Source: Cytobacillus oceanisediminis (GTDB lineage: Bacteria; Bacillota; Bacilli; Bacillales; Cytobacillaceae). Taken from it: 64,000 nt of DNA. The stretch covers positions 372,001 to 436,000 of the forward strand of contig NZ_VLKI01000003.1 in NCBI RefSeq assembly GCF_007830235.1, written 5' to 3'. Every line of letters starts with the position of its first letter. Within the stretch, counting starts at the first letter, position 1. The position numbers and the translations under genes are program-made. Shown here one piece after another: positions 24,389 through 31,421 of the stretch. The notes below the pieces were generated by a model. The model was given only the letters and a program-made list of their open reading frames with translations. It searched no databases and was not told the DNA's origin.

Positions 24389-25498
24389 TTACGAATGTGA
24401 ATGCAATCGTTCTTTTTTCAGCAGATCTTGCTGTTCTCCAACTGCCAATCCGTCCTGCTGGACAATTAGTGTTCGGGTAGGGAATGCGACTTCTACACCT
24501 TCTTCTTCAAGCAAGTCCATAATTCTGAAATTAACATCCTCTTTGATGTTTAAGTACTCAGCAAATGTAGTGACAGTTGTGAAGAAGTACAGGTATATAT
24601 CCAGGCTGGAATCGTTAAAACGATCAAATTTAACAAGAATTGTATCGTTATGAATGTCTTCATGGTCAATGAGCATCTGCTCGATTCTCCTCACCAATTT
24701 TTCGAGCTTAAATTTTGGTGTAGTATAGGTAACGCCCAGATGGAAAGCAATCTGCCTTTTACCCATTTTGGACCAGTTGATGATTGGTTCGTTGGCGAGC
24801 GTTGAATTGGGAACCGTTACAAGAGCCTGGGCAAACGTTCTGATTTTCGTACTTCTAAAGGTAATATCCTCAACTGTTCCTTCCACACTTGGAGTTTTAA
24901 TCCAATCCCCGATGGTAAAAGGCTTTTCTGTCACAATGATGACACCGCCAAAAAAGTTGCTGACCGTTTCTTTTGCTGCAAGTGCAAAAGCCAATCCGCC
25001 AAGCCCCAAACCAGCAATAAATCCGTTGATGTTATATTTCCATTCCTCTGCAATAATTGTAATGCCCAATACAACAATAATCAGTTTTGCAATTTTCGTT
25101 ATAAAAGGAATAACAATCCGATCGACATTAATGTCGAGCTTATTCATGAGGCGCGGGAAAAGGAGCGTAATGGTTGAACTTAAATTAAAAAGACCCCAGG
25201 TGATCAATAAAACAAAGAGTGACCGGAAAATCTGTGTTTCCCGGTTATCGGCAATAAGATCATAAGGGAAGAATTTAAGAGCAAGCTGAAGTCCTATAAT
25301 GACGAAAAGCCATCTAACGGGCTTTTCAAAAGCAATTAAAATATTTGCTGCCGTTTCAACTTTCCTCTTTTGCATAAAAGAGAGAATCATTTTAAAAACG
25401 TAAGTTGTAAAAACCTTTCTCAGTGCTAAAAACAGTAAAAGAATACCTGCTGAGATGCCTATCTGCACCCATGTATTTTCAAAGTTAATAAAATCCAT
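24389..25498 (-). CDS. MscS-family mechanosensitive channel
   Basis: A 369-aa channel with five hydrophobic segments in the first about 190 residues and a soluble C-terminal domain. The pore helix is recognisable (GFIAGLGLGGLAFALAAKETVSNFFGG, Gly/Ala packing), followed by the beta domain starting FTIGDWI and the conserved VPNSTLANEPIINWS. It opens under osmotic downshock to release solutes. Length and extra N-terminal helices resemble B. subtilis YhdY. GGAGG lies 7 nt before the ATG. It is monocistronic. Confidence 0.93.
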   Translation of the reverse strand: MDFINFENTWVQIGISAGILLLFLALRKVFTTYVFKMILSFMQKRKVETAANILIAFEKPVRWLFVIIGLQLALKFFPYDLIADNRETQIFRSLFVLLITWGLFNLSSTITLLFPRLMNKLDINVDRIVIPFITKIAKLIIVVLGITIIAEEWKYNINGFIAGLGLGGLAFALAAKETVSNFFGGVIIVTEKPFTIGDWIKTPSVEGTVEDITFRSTKIRTFAQALVTVPNSTLANEPIINWSKMGKRQIAFHLGVTYTTPKFKLEKLVRRIEQMLIDHEDIHNDTILVKFDRFNDSSLDIYLYFFTTVTTFAEYLNIKEDVNFRIMDLLEEEGVEVAFPTRTLIVQQDGLAVGEQQDLLKKERLHSHS

Positions 25499-25714
25499 TC
25501 TTTATCCTCCATATCAAAGGTTATTACTATGCTAACAGTCAAACAAATAACCCGATTACTTTACCATCTTTTTAAAAATAGTTTAATAGTGAAAAAGGTT
25601 TATTTTTATTGGATTTTAACATAGATCGATATCTTTTCAAAAATTAGATGAAGTCTTGTATTTTCGGATCATGCATATAGTTATATGGACAAGCATTTTG
25701 AGAGGGTGATGAAG

Positions 25715-25870
25715 GTGGCATATCAGGGGGCAAAAGGATGGTATATTCAAAAACTTAGAGAAAAAGGAATCACAAAGCATCCAGTTGAGTTACGGAAACT
25801 TGAGCTTTACAAAACCTTCGTGGTTAAAAAATTATATGATGCCTCAGTGGAGAAACAAGCAGCAGAATAG
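25715..25870 (+). CDS. YflJ-like small protein (DUF2639)
   Basis: A 51-aa basic protein. GTG 25715 gives MAYQGAKGWYIQKLREKGITKHP, matching the start of B. subtilis YflJ as recalled. GAGGG lies 8 nt before this GTG; the upstream ATGs at 25685 and 25709 have poorer spacing. The remainder (VELRKLELYKTFVVKKLYD) is family-typical. The family is small and often spore-associated by expression; function is unknown. Confidence 0.8.
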   Translation: MAYQGAKGWYIQKLREKGITKHPVELRKLELYKTFVVKKLYDASVEKQAAE

Positions 25871-25875
25871 CAATA

Positions 25876-25914
25876 TAAGGGTTTCCTGTAATTCGAAGCA
25901 GGGAACCTTTTTTA
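25876..25914 (+). terminator. Terminator after yflJ-like gene
   Basis: An imperfect stem (AAGGGTTTCCTG with CAGGGAACCTT, one bulge) is followed by T6. Confidence 0.7.
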
Positions 25915-26162
25915 ATGCTGGCAGACAACAAAAAATAGAAGTAAGTCCAAAGATATTCTTTATAGAAGGTCTATACAGACGAAAAATCCCCACAGAAGTT
26001 TTCTTAAAAGAATATCATAAAGGTAATTAGCCTGAATCAAGGATTTGGCATCAGAATGATGAATCCTCAACCCACCTGCTTGAAGGTTTAATCAGGCTGA
26101 ATAAAAAGTTATAAAATCGACACAGGATTTTTTCAATTATGTGAACTATTAAAAACTAGGAA
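25915..26162. other. Intergenic, no gene seen
   Basis: No coding frame with a ribosome site was found in this part of the 403-bp gap. The gap's only clear element is the cre site described next. Confidence 0.5.
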
Positions 26163-26176
26163 TGAAAACGCTTACA
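26163..26176 (+). promoter_or_regulatory. CcpA operator (cre)
   Basis: TGAAAACGCTTACA matches the cre consensus at every position. It lies about 100 bp before a 52-aa gene and just upstream of an AT-rich stretch (TATATATATT) that could be its -10. Carbon control of that small gene is inferred. Confidence 0.65.
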
Positions 26177-26273
26177 AATGTGGAATATATATATTAATAA
26201 AGAAACCATTTCAAATTAGGATTACACTGTTATTCCTGTCTGCAACTTATTTTTCAGGAAGGAGGAGAAGGTG

Positions 26274-26432
26274 ATGAGCTTTAATTTAAACAGGATTAAT
26301 CCGAATCAAACCCAAGTCATGTTTTTCGATGGCCGATTTGAAACACTGACAAATGAAGAACTGGAAGATCTGCTGTCACAGACGGGAATTAGTGAAAAAG
26401 CAGAGGAACAGGGATCCAGTGTAACAAGTTAA
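26274..26432 (+). CDS. Small acidic protein, 52 aa
   Basis: Starts at ATG 26274 behind a strong GGAAGGAGGAGAAGGTG site and ends at 26432. The product begins MSFNLNRINPNQTQVMFFDG and has an acidic middle (TNEELEDLLSQ). No membrane segment and no recognised family. A perfect cre site upstream and a terminator overlapping the stop codon support a real regulated gene. Confidence 0.7.
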   Translation: MSFNLNRINPNQTQVMFFDGRFETLTNEELEDLLSQTGISEKAEEQGSSVTS

Positions 26433-26463
26433 CAGCTGCCCATTTCGGTGCAGCTGTTTTTTC
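26431..26463 (+). terminator. Terminator after 26274 gene
   Basis: AACAGCTGC pairs with GCAGCTGTT around a 10-nt loop, then T6. Confidence 0.88.
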
Positions 26464-26473
26464 TTAATATAAA

Positions 26474-26506
26474 TAAAAAGCACTCGTTCAAAAGAGCAAG
26501 TGCTTT
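26474..26506 (-). terminator. Terminator of GNAT gene (minus strand)
   Basis: AAAGCACT pairs with AGTGCTTT; on the minus strand the hairpin is followed by TTTTTATTT. It lies just after the minus-strand GNAT stop. Confidence 0.8.
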
Positions 26507-26514
26507 CACATCTG

Positions 26515-27075
26515 CTAAGCCTCCAGTAATTGGGACGATTCTTGGGCTGCAACACCTTGCCGCATAACATGCAGCATATATAAATCCTTTGGAATTTCAT
26601 ATAAATTGTAAATATCGCCATTGGCATTTAACTGATCATACACAGACCTTCTTGTTTCATTTGCAAAAATGACATAAGGCAGCTTTTCTGCAGCTTTTTG
26701 CGAGCGGATATTTTCTTTTCGAATTCTCATGAAGATGGTTTCAATGCCTGTTTCATAAAAAAGCTCTTCAAAGAAGGCATCCTTGGCTAATTTGTTGTAG
26801 CCCTTCCCGTGGTAGGGCTTTCCCAGCCATGTTCCTAAGAATCCGGCATTGTCCTGGATGTCGTATAAATTAATCGTCCCAATCGGAGCGCCCCATTCAT
26901 CAAGAATTGTGCGTGAAATCAATTCACCGCGTTCTTCTGATTCGATTGTCTGCTTTGTTATAAACATAAATTCATCATGGGAATTGGCTTTTTGGCGAAC
27001 AAAAGGGAAGACATCAGGGTGCGTCATTAAATCATACAAAGCATGGCAGTCGTGAAGATCACGTTTCTTGAGCAT
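26515..27075 (-). CDS. GNAT family (RimJ/RimL-type) acetyltransferase
   Basis: A 186-aa acetyltransferase. The GNAT core is visible: PIGTINLYDIQDNAGFLGTWLGKPYHGKGYNKLAKDAFFEELF (motif A region with the G-K-G-Y-N variant of the acetyl-CoA loop), then MRIRKENIRSQKAAEKL. The C-terminal 25 residues extend beyond the core. Substrate unknown. GGAGGG precedes ATG 27075, and this ribosome site lies in a CCCTC/GAGGG hairpin. The upstream 130 nt fold into several competing hairpins, so regulation at the RNA level is likely. Confidence 0.87.
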   Translation of the reverse strand: MLKKRDLHDCHALYDLMTHPDVFPFVRQKANSHDEFMFITKQTIESEERGELISRTILDEWGAPIGTINLYDIQDNAGFLGTWLGKPYHGKGYNKLAKDAFFEELFYETGIETIFMRIRKENIRSQKAAEKLPYVIFANETRRSVYDQLNANGDIYNLYEIPKDLYMLHVMRQGVAAQESSQLLEA

Positions 27076-27082
27076 AGGTTAT

Positions 27083-27207
27083 CCCTCCAATTGAGGGCAG
27101 TCCTACTCCATGCCAAATAGAGCCTTCGGTCCACCCTCGAAATTTTTTATAATGTTGCAAAAAAATTTCGGGGTGGGAATCGAACCCACTAGAACCAGAT
27201 AAACCTG
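27083..27207 (-). ncRNA. Structured leader of GNAT gene with tRNA-like arm
   Basis: On the minus strand, in order: GGTG/CACC and ACCAG/CTGGT hairpins; a canonical tRNA T-arm (GTGGG TTCGATT CCCAC, 27163-27179); a 17-bp inverted repeat (27121-27138 with 27150-27166) whose left strand competes with the T-arm; AGGGTGGACCG, close to the T-box core; then a hairpin masking the GNAT ribosome site (27083-27097). No 5' acceptor strand for a tRNA was found. Either a tRNA-derived remnant or a cis-regulatory RNA. Confidence 0.45.
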
Positions 27208-27391
27208 GTGGCGCACCATTTGCCTTCCCTATAACTATCGTTTCCGATATTTGATTGTCTGTCATTTTAGAAGCAAATTTTTCACTTCACTTAAGGTATA
27301 ATACTAAAAAAAAATCAAAAAGGAAATAGGTTTTTTGATTATTTTTTTTGCGATTTTATGTCAAATTACACCAGTAATTTTCGACAAAAAT

Positions 27392-28516
27392 TCACACCTC
27401 TTTGAACACAAAATTTCCTCCTATGATGGTCCACTTTGGCTTTGCCAAAAAATGAAAGGGATGGTGGCTCCATAGAACCAAATCAGCATCTTTTCCTTCT
27501 TCAATACTGCCCAGCTGGTTATCAATTCGCAAATTTCTTGCAGGCAGAATTGTAATGCCTTCCAGGGCTTTTTGCTCAGATAGACCCTCCCGGACTGCAA
27601 TGGCCGCACACATATTTAAATACTGTACAGGCGTGTAAGGATGATCTGTTGTTATAGAGACTTCTACTCCATGTTCGGTGAGCTGATGATAGGTTTTCCA
27701 TGTTTTGTTTTTCAGTTCAACTTTTGACCGCCTTGTTAGAGTAGGGCCAACAGATACTTTTAAATTTATCCCCTCCAGTTCCTCGGCAATTAAGTGGCCT
27801 TCTGTACAATGTTCAATACGAAGATCCAAGTTAAATTCTTCAGCAAAACGAATGGCAGAAATAATGTCATCTGCTCGATGGGCGTGTATTCGGACTGGGA
27901 TCTCCCTTTTTAACGCTTTTACAAGAGGTGCAAATCTTAACGCTTCCGGGTTATCACAATGAATCGCCTCATAAAAAGCTTCTCTAAGCATCCCCATTAT
28001 GCCCATTCTGGTGATGGAATCTTTATTTCCCTGACTGTGAATCCGCTTGGGGTTTTCTCCAAGGGCAATCTTCAGTCCGGCTGTTTCCTTAATAATCATT
28101 TTTTGAATATTCTTTCCAGCGGTTTTTATAACAGAGGTTGTACCGCCAATAACGTTGGCACTGCCAGGCATAATATGGGCTGTTGTTATTCCGTATTTCA
28201 CCGCATCCGAAAAAGCAGGGTCCAGCGGATACACTCCGTCCATTGCCCTGATATGCGGGCTAAGCGGCTCAATTGTTTCGTTTGCATCGTTGCCGGCCCA
28301 ACCCGTTCCTTCATCATAAAGGCCAAGATGTGTATGGACATCTATGAAACCGGGGAGAAGATGGAGGTTATTGCAATCAATAATTTTTACATTCGAATCA
28401 GTTTTAAGGTTTTTGCCAAGCTTTAAGATTTTCCCATTCTCTATCAAAGCGTCACCGTGAAAAGAAGCTGAAGTGACCGGGTAAATTTGTGCATTTTTTA
28501 ATAAGGTTTTTGTCAT
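27392..28516 (-). CDS. Amidohydrolase family protein
   Basis: A 374-aa metal-dependent hydrolase of the imidazolonepropionase/dihydroorotase type. A small N-terminal beta domain is followed by the TIM-barrel metal site DVHTHLG (about residues 59-65), HAHRADD, IEHCTE and the terminal Asp in TTDHPYTP; the typical C-terminal GSIEEGKDADLVLW closes the beta domain. Substrate not predictable; the fold accepts cyclic amides and related compounds. AAAGGAC precedes the ATG. No terminator separates it from the downstream structured leader and GNAT gene, so read-through is possible. Confidence 0.85.
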   Translation of the reverse strand: MTKTLLKNAQIYPVTSASFHGDALIENGKILKLGKNLKTDSNVKIIDCNNLHLLPGFIDVHTHLGLYDEGTGWAGNDANETIEPLSPHIRAMDGVYPLDPAFSDAVKYGITTAHIMPGSANVIGGTTSVIKTAGKNIQKMIIKETAGLKIALGENPKRIHSQGNKDSITRMGIMGMLREAFYEAIHCDNPEALRFAPLVKALKREIPVRIHAHRADDIISAIRFAEEFNLDLRIEHCTEGHLIAEELEGINLKVSVGPTLTRRSKVELKNKTWKTYHQLTEHGVEVSITTDHPYTPVQYLNMCAAIAVREGLSEQKALEGITILPARNLRIDNQLGSIEEGKDADLVLWSHHPFHFLAKPKWTIIGGNFVFKEV

Positions 28517-28595
28517 AGTTTTCGTCCTTTAGTCCTGTAGTATTTTTTCTATTTTACAAAAATGGAACGAAAAGGGGAACAGAAATTTTTAAAAA

Positions 28596-28836
28596 GGCTC
28601 TGTTAAAGCTTATTGTTGTTTTTTAGCACACTGTTGATTGGAGCGAAAGGCACGAACTCCTCGAAAATGCATTCGCATTTTCTTCGTGCGGTGTTTATTC
28701 GAGGATGCTTATTCAATTTCCTGCGGGAGTGCGGATCAAAGGGAGACCCCACAGGAGCAAAGCGACGAGGAGCGTCGGACCGCCCGCGGAAAGGGAGTGC
28801 CTCGTGCTGAAATCAACAGGCAAATTTAACAGAGCC
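28596..28836 (+). mobile_element. MITE-like element, copy D (best preserved)
   Basis: A 241-bp copy with perfect 12-bp terminal inverted repeats, GGCTCTGTTAAA and TTTAACAGAGCC, extended to 15 bp by the flanks. The identical 8-bp TTTAAAAA lies on both sides (28588-28595 and 28837-28844). The inside holds the GAAAATGC/GCATTTTC palindrome and GC-rich GGGAGACCCC and GGACCGCCCGCGG blocks, but no gene. Apparent frames across it are not protein coding. Confidence 0.9.
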
Positions 28837-28844
28837 TTTAAAAA

Positions 28845-29002
28845 AAGAACGTTTCCAGCAAGCACCTTGTAATTTATGCATGGCCAGGATAAGTTGATGA
28901 TATATTTAAAAGGTTGACGATATTTTGCAATAGTTGACAATATTTATATAGTCAGTTGATACTTTTTCAGCCGAAGTTAATGATAAATGCTTTTCCAACT
29001 AT
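28845..29002. other. Intergenic, no gene seen
   Basis: AT-rich sequence between MITE copy D and the dedA terminator; no coding frame or clear signal was found. Confidence 0.5.
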
Positions 29003-29039
29003 AAAAGAGCGTGGAATCAGCCCATTCCACACTCTTTCT
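29003..29039 (-). terminator. Terminator of uppP-dedA unit
   Basis: AAAGAGCGTGGAAT pairs with ATTCCACACTCTTT (one mismatch) around a 6-nt loop; on the minus strand it runs into a T-containing tail. It lies about 57 bp after the dedA stop. Confidence 0.7.
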
Positions 29040-29095
29040 TAAATTTCATTTTTTTCATTCTTAAGCATTTTTACCGGTAAATCTATAAAAGGCCA

Positions 29096-29680
29096 TCATT
29101 CTTTCCACTTTTTATAAAGAAAATAAATCAAACCGGATGAAAAGGCGAGGATTATAATCGGCATAATAAAGGGCTTCGCGTATTCCTTAATATCTCTCCA
29201 ATGATCTCCAAGTTCCATTCCCAACAATAAAAAGAGAACAGTCCATGGCACCATTGCAGCTATTGTATAGACTGTGAAAACAGAAAGCGGCATTTTGGCA
29301 ATGCCGGCAGGGATGGAAATGGCATGGCGGACTACGGGGATAAACCTGGCTGTAAAGATAACCCCTGTCCCGTATTTCTCAAACCATTTTTCAGAGGCAT
29401 CCAAATGGCTTTTCTTGATCAATAGATACTTCCCATACTTATCAAGAAAGGGCCTTCCTCCGTATGTGCCAAGCCAGTATAAAAACAACTGCGCAAGGGT
29501 CCCTCCTGCAATCCCGGCAAGCAAGGCTCCGGCAAAGTGAATGTCGCCTGTACTGACTAAAAAGCCGCCATAGCTTAGGACTATTTCGCTTGGAATAATT
29601 TCAACCATTAAGCCAAGTGCAATCCCAGCATATCCTAGCTGTGAAAGCACTTCAAAAATATAGCTGATTATTTCTTTCAA
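29096..29680 (-). CDS. DedA family membrane protein
   Basis: A 194-aa membrane protein of the DedA/SNARE-associated family. It has about five hydrophobic segments and the core pattern GGTLAQLFLYWLGTYGG, then FTARFIPVVRHAISIPAGIAKM with the essential Arg residues. DedA proteins include recently described undecaprenyl-phosphate translocases. It starts at TTG 29680, 8 nt after GGAGG. It lies 37 bp after uppP in the same direction, so phosphatase and putative lipid translocase are likely made together. Confidence 0.9.
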   Translation of the reverse strand: MKEIISYIFEVLSQLGYAGIALGLMVEIIPSEIVLSYGGFLVSTGDIHFAGALLAGIAGGTLAQLFLYWLGTYGGRPFLDKYGKYLLIKKSHLDASEKWFEKYGTGVIFTARFIPVVRHAISIPAGIAKMPLSVFTVYTIAAMVPWTVLFLLLGMELGDHWRDIKEYAKPFIMPIIILAFSSGLIYFLYKKWKE

Positions 29681-29717
29681 TATGAAAACCTCCCCAGCAG
29701 GAGTTTTTAAAGTTGAA

Positions 29718-30500
29718 TTAAAATATCCCGGTCATCTGCAGGATTAATACAGTAAAGCCTAAAGTCCAGACGTAAACAGCAAACACCTTCAACGATTTTC
29801 TTTTTAAAAAATTGATCATCCAAACGACGGCCATATATCCAAAGATAGCCGATGACAAGGTTGCCATAAGCATGCTGCCGAGAGTTACCGCTTCTGTATG
29901 ACCAGACATCAATTCGCCAAATTGGAGGACGATACCGCCTGCGATGGCAGGAATGGAAAGCAGAAAGGAAAAATAGGCGGCTGTTTCCCTGTCCAATTTC
30001 CGGAAAAGGCCAGCTGCAATGGTTAGCCCAGACCTGGATACTGCTGGAAAAATGGCGGCTGCCTGGAAAGTGCCGATGAAAAGGGCGTCCCCGTAGCTGA
30101 GGCTATCCATCTTTTTGGCACCTTTTTTTATACCGTCAGCCAACCAAAGAATGAACCCGGTAAACAAAAATTCCCAGCCGATGGTAACCCCCGATTTGGA
30201 AATGGAATCGAACAGGTCACTAAGCAATAAACCGACGATAACTGCTGGAATTGTGCCGATTACAAGCAGCATGGATAACTTGCCAAACGGATTCTTTAAA
30301 ATTTGGAGCAATTCATTTTTGTAAACGACGAGGACTGCCAGCAGTGTTCCGATATGAAGCATGGTATCCAGGAACAGGCCTGCTTCGTCAAGCCCGAAAA
30401 GATGCCTCCCCAGGTACAAGTGGCCTGTACTGGAAATGGGCAAAAATTCCGTAAGTCCCTGGATGATCCCAAGAATAAAGGCTTCAAGCTTTGACATCAT
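29718..30500 (-). CDS. uppP: Undecaprenyl-diphosphatase UppP (BacA)
   Basis: A 260-aa integral membrane enzyme that converts undecaprenyl diphosphate to the monophosphate for reuse as cell-wall lipid carrier; it confers bacitracin tolerance. Family motifs are EFLPISSTGH (about residues 17-26) and FPAVSRSGLTIAAGL (about 150-165), holding the catalytic Glu, His, Ser and Arg residues. About eight hydrophobic segments. Two adjacent ATGs (30500 and 30497) follow GGAAGGTGATATAG. First gene of the uppP-dedA unit; no SigW or SigM promoter was found. Confidence 0.95.
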   Translation of the reverse strand: MMSKLEAFILGIIQGLTEFLPISSTGHLYLGRHLFGLDEAGLFLDTMLHIGTLLAVLVVYKNELLQILKNPFGKLSMLLVIGTIPAVIVGLLLSDLFDSISKSGVTIGWEFLFTGFILWLADGIKKGAKKMDSLSYGDALFIGTFQAAAIFPAVSRSGLTIAAGLFRKLDRETAAYFSFLLSIPAIAGGIVLQFGELMSGHTEAVTLGSMLMATLSSAIFGYMAVVWMINFLKRKSLKVFAVYVWTLGFTVLILQMTGIF

Positions 30501-30646
30501 CTATATCACCTTCCTAAACGTTTGAATAACAAAAATTAAGCAAAAGAACTGCAAGATGCCTGTCTCTATCATGTGTATTCAAGTAGTCCCAATCGAGAAC
30601 TGAAAATCGGGCTTATGCGGTTCAGGAAATGCAGGCTTAAAAATTA

Positions 30647-30883
30647 GGCTATGTAAAAGCTCATTGTTGATTTTGGTCCTCTGTTGATTGGAGCGGAAGG
30701 GGTGAGATCGTCGAAAATGCATTCGTGTTTCCTTCGTGCGGTGTAAATTCTGGGAAGTATATTCAAAGCACCGGAAAGAGTCAAAGGGAAACACCGCATG
30801 CGCAAGTAGCTGAGGAGTGTTCCGGACTGCCTGCGGTTCGCTGAGTGCTGGAGCGGAAATTAACAGTCAAGTTTAACAGAGCC
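30647..30883 (+). mobile_element. MITE-like element, copy E
   Basis: Diverged full-length copy starting GGCTATGTAAAAGCTC and ending GTTTAACAGAGCC, with the GAAAATGCATTCG segment inside. Flanks are AT-rich, but no exact target duplication is left. It lies between uppP and the SigW promoter of the DUF4870 gene. The other part of the 487-bp gap (30501-30646) shows no gene. Confidence 0.8.
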
Positions 30884-30898
30884 GAAATTAAAAATTCA

Positions 30899-30924
30899 TG
30901 AAACCTTTTTGAATGAATAACGTA
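30899..30924 (+). promoter_or_regulatory. SigW promoter of DUF4870 gene
   Basis: TGAAAC (30899-30904), exactly 16 nt, CGTA (30921-30924): a consensus SigW promoter. It begins 15 bp after MITE copy E. B. subtilis yozO, a DUF4870-type gene, is recalled as a SigW target. Confidence 0.85.
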
Positions 30925-30987
30925 AATAATATAGAAGCAGGAATTATTAATTAATCTTATTAAGGTGAAATTTTAGGAGGAAACAGA

Positions 30988-31326
30988 ATGAACGATTTAA
31001 AAATGCCTTCCAATGATGAAAGGCTTTTAGCAGCTGCGATCTATGTAACCAGCTTTTTTACCACTTTTATCGGACCGCTTATTATCTGGCTTTTGAAGAA
31101 AAATGACTCGGAGTTTGTTGATTATCATGGAAAGGAATACCTAAACTTCCTGATTACTTATACTGTTTATAGTGCAATCAGTGTCGTTTTAATGATTATT
31201 TTAATCGGTGTCATTACTATTTGGATCGTAGGGATTCTGGCCTTTATTTTCACGATCGTGGCTGCAGTCAAAGCATATGAAGGAAAGGAATACAGAATAC
31301 CGCTGGTTTTCAGGATCTTGAAGTGA
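30988..31326 (+). CDS. DUF4870 membrane protein (YozO-like)
   Basis: A 112-aa membrane protein with three hydrophobic segments (about 14-34, 52-75 and 78-98). The pattern DERLLAAAIYVTSFFTTFIGPLIIWLLKK, then FVDYHGKEYLNF and KAYEGKEYRIPL, is characteristic of DUF4870. A SigW promoter upstream suggests a role in envelope stress. AGGAGG precedes the ATG. Function unknown. Confidence 0.85.
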   Translation: MNDLKMPSNDERLLAAAIYVTSFFTTFIGPLIIWLLKKNDSEFVDYHGKEYLNFLITYTVYSAISVVLMIILIGVITIWIVGILAFIFTIVAAVKAYEGKEYRIPLVFRILK

Positions 31327-31335
31327 TGGAGGAAG

Positions 31336-31367
31336 AGCCCATGGCCGTTGCCACAGGGCTTTTTTTA
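31336..31367 (+). terminator. Terminator after DUF4870 gene
   Basis: AGCCC/GGGCT outer and TGGC/GCCA inner pairs form a bulged hairpin, followed by T7. Confidence 0.75.
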
Positions 31368-31421
31368 ATAGATAATAATACATATTGTATCCGTTATATT
31401 TTAGGTGCAAGGGGTGATAAA

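Noticed and set aside
24768-25265. 165-codon plus-strand frame opposite mscS
   Set aside because: It is the antisense shadow of a well-supported channel gene, with no ribosome site.
27083-27166. True T-box riboswitch
   Set aside because: Only AGGGTGGACCG resembles the core and it lacks one base; no specifier stem or following terminator was found.
27059-27265. 68-codon minus-strand frame overlapping the GNAT start
   Set aside because: No ribosome site; it runs through strong RNA-like hairpins, and the residues GFDSHP are what a tRNA T-arm gives when translated.
28613-28940. Frames across MITE copies D, F, G, H and I (for example 28613-28810, 32487-32765, 55929-56156)
   Set aside because: They repeat wherever the element occurs, on either strand, with stops at different points and no ribosome sites.
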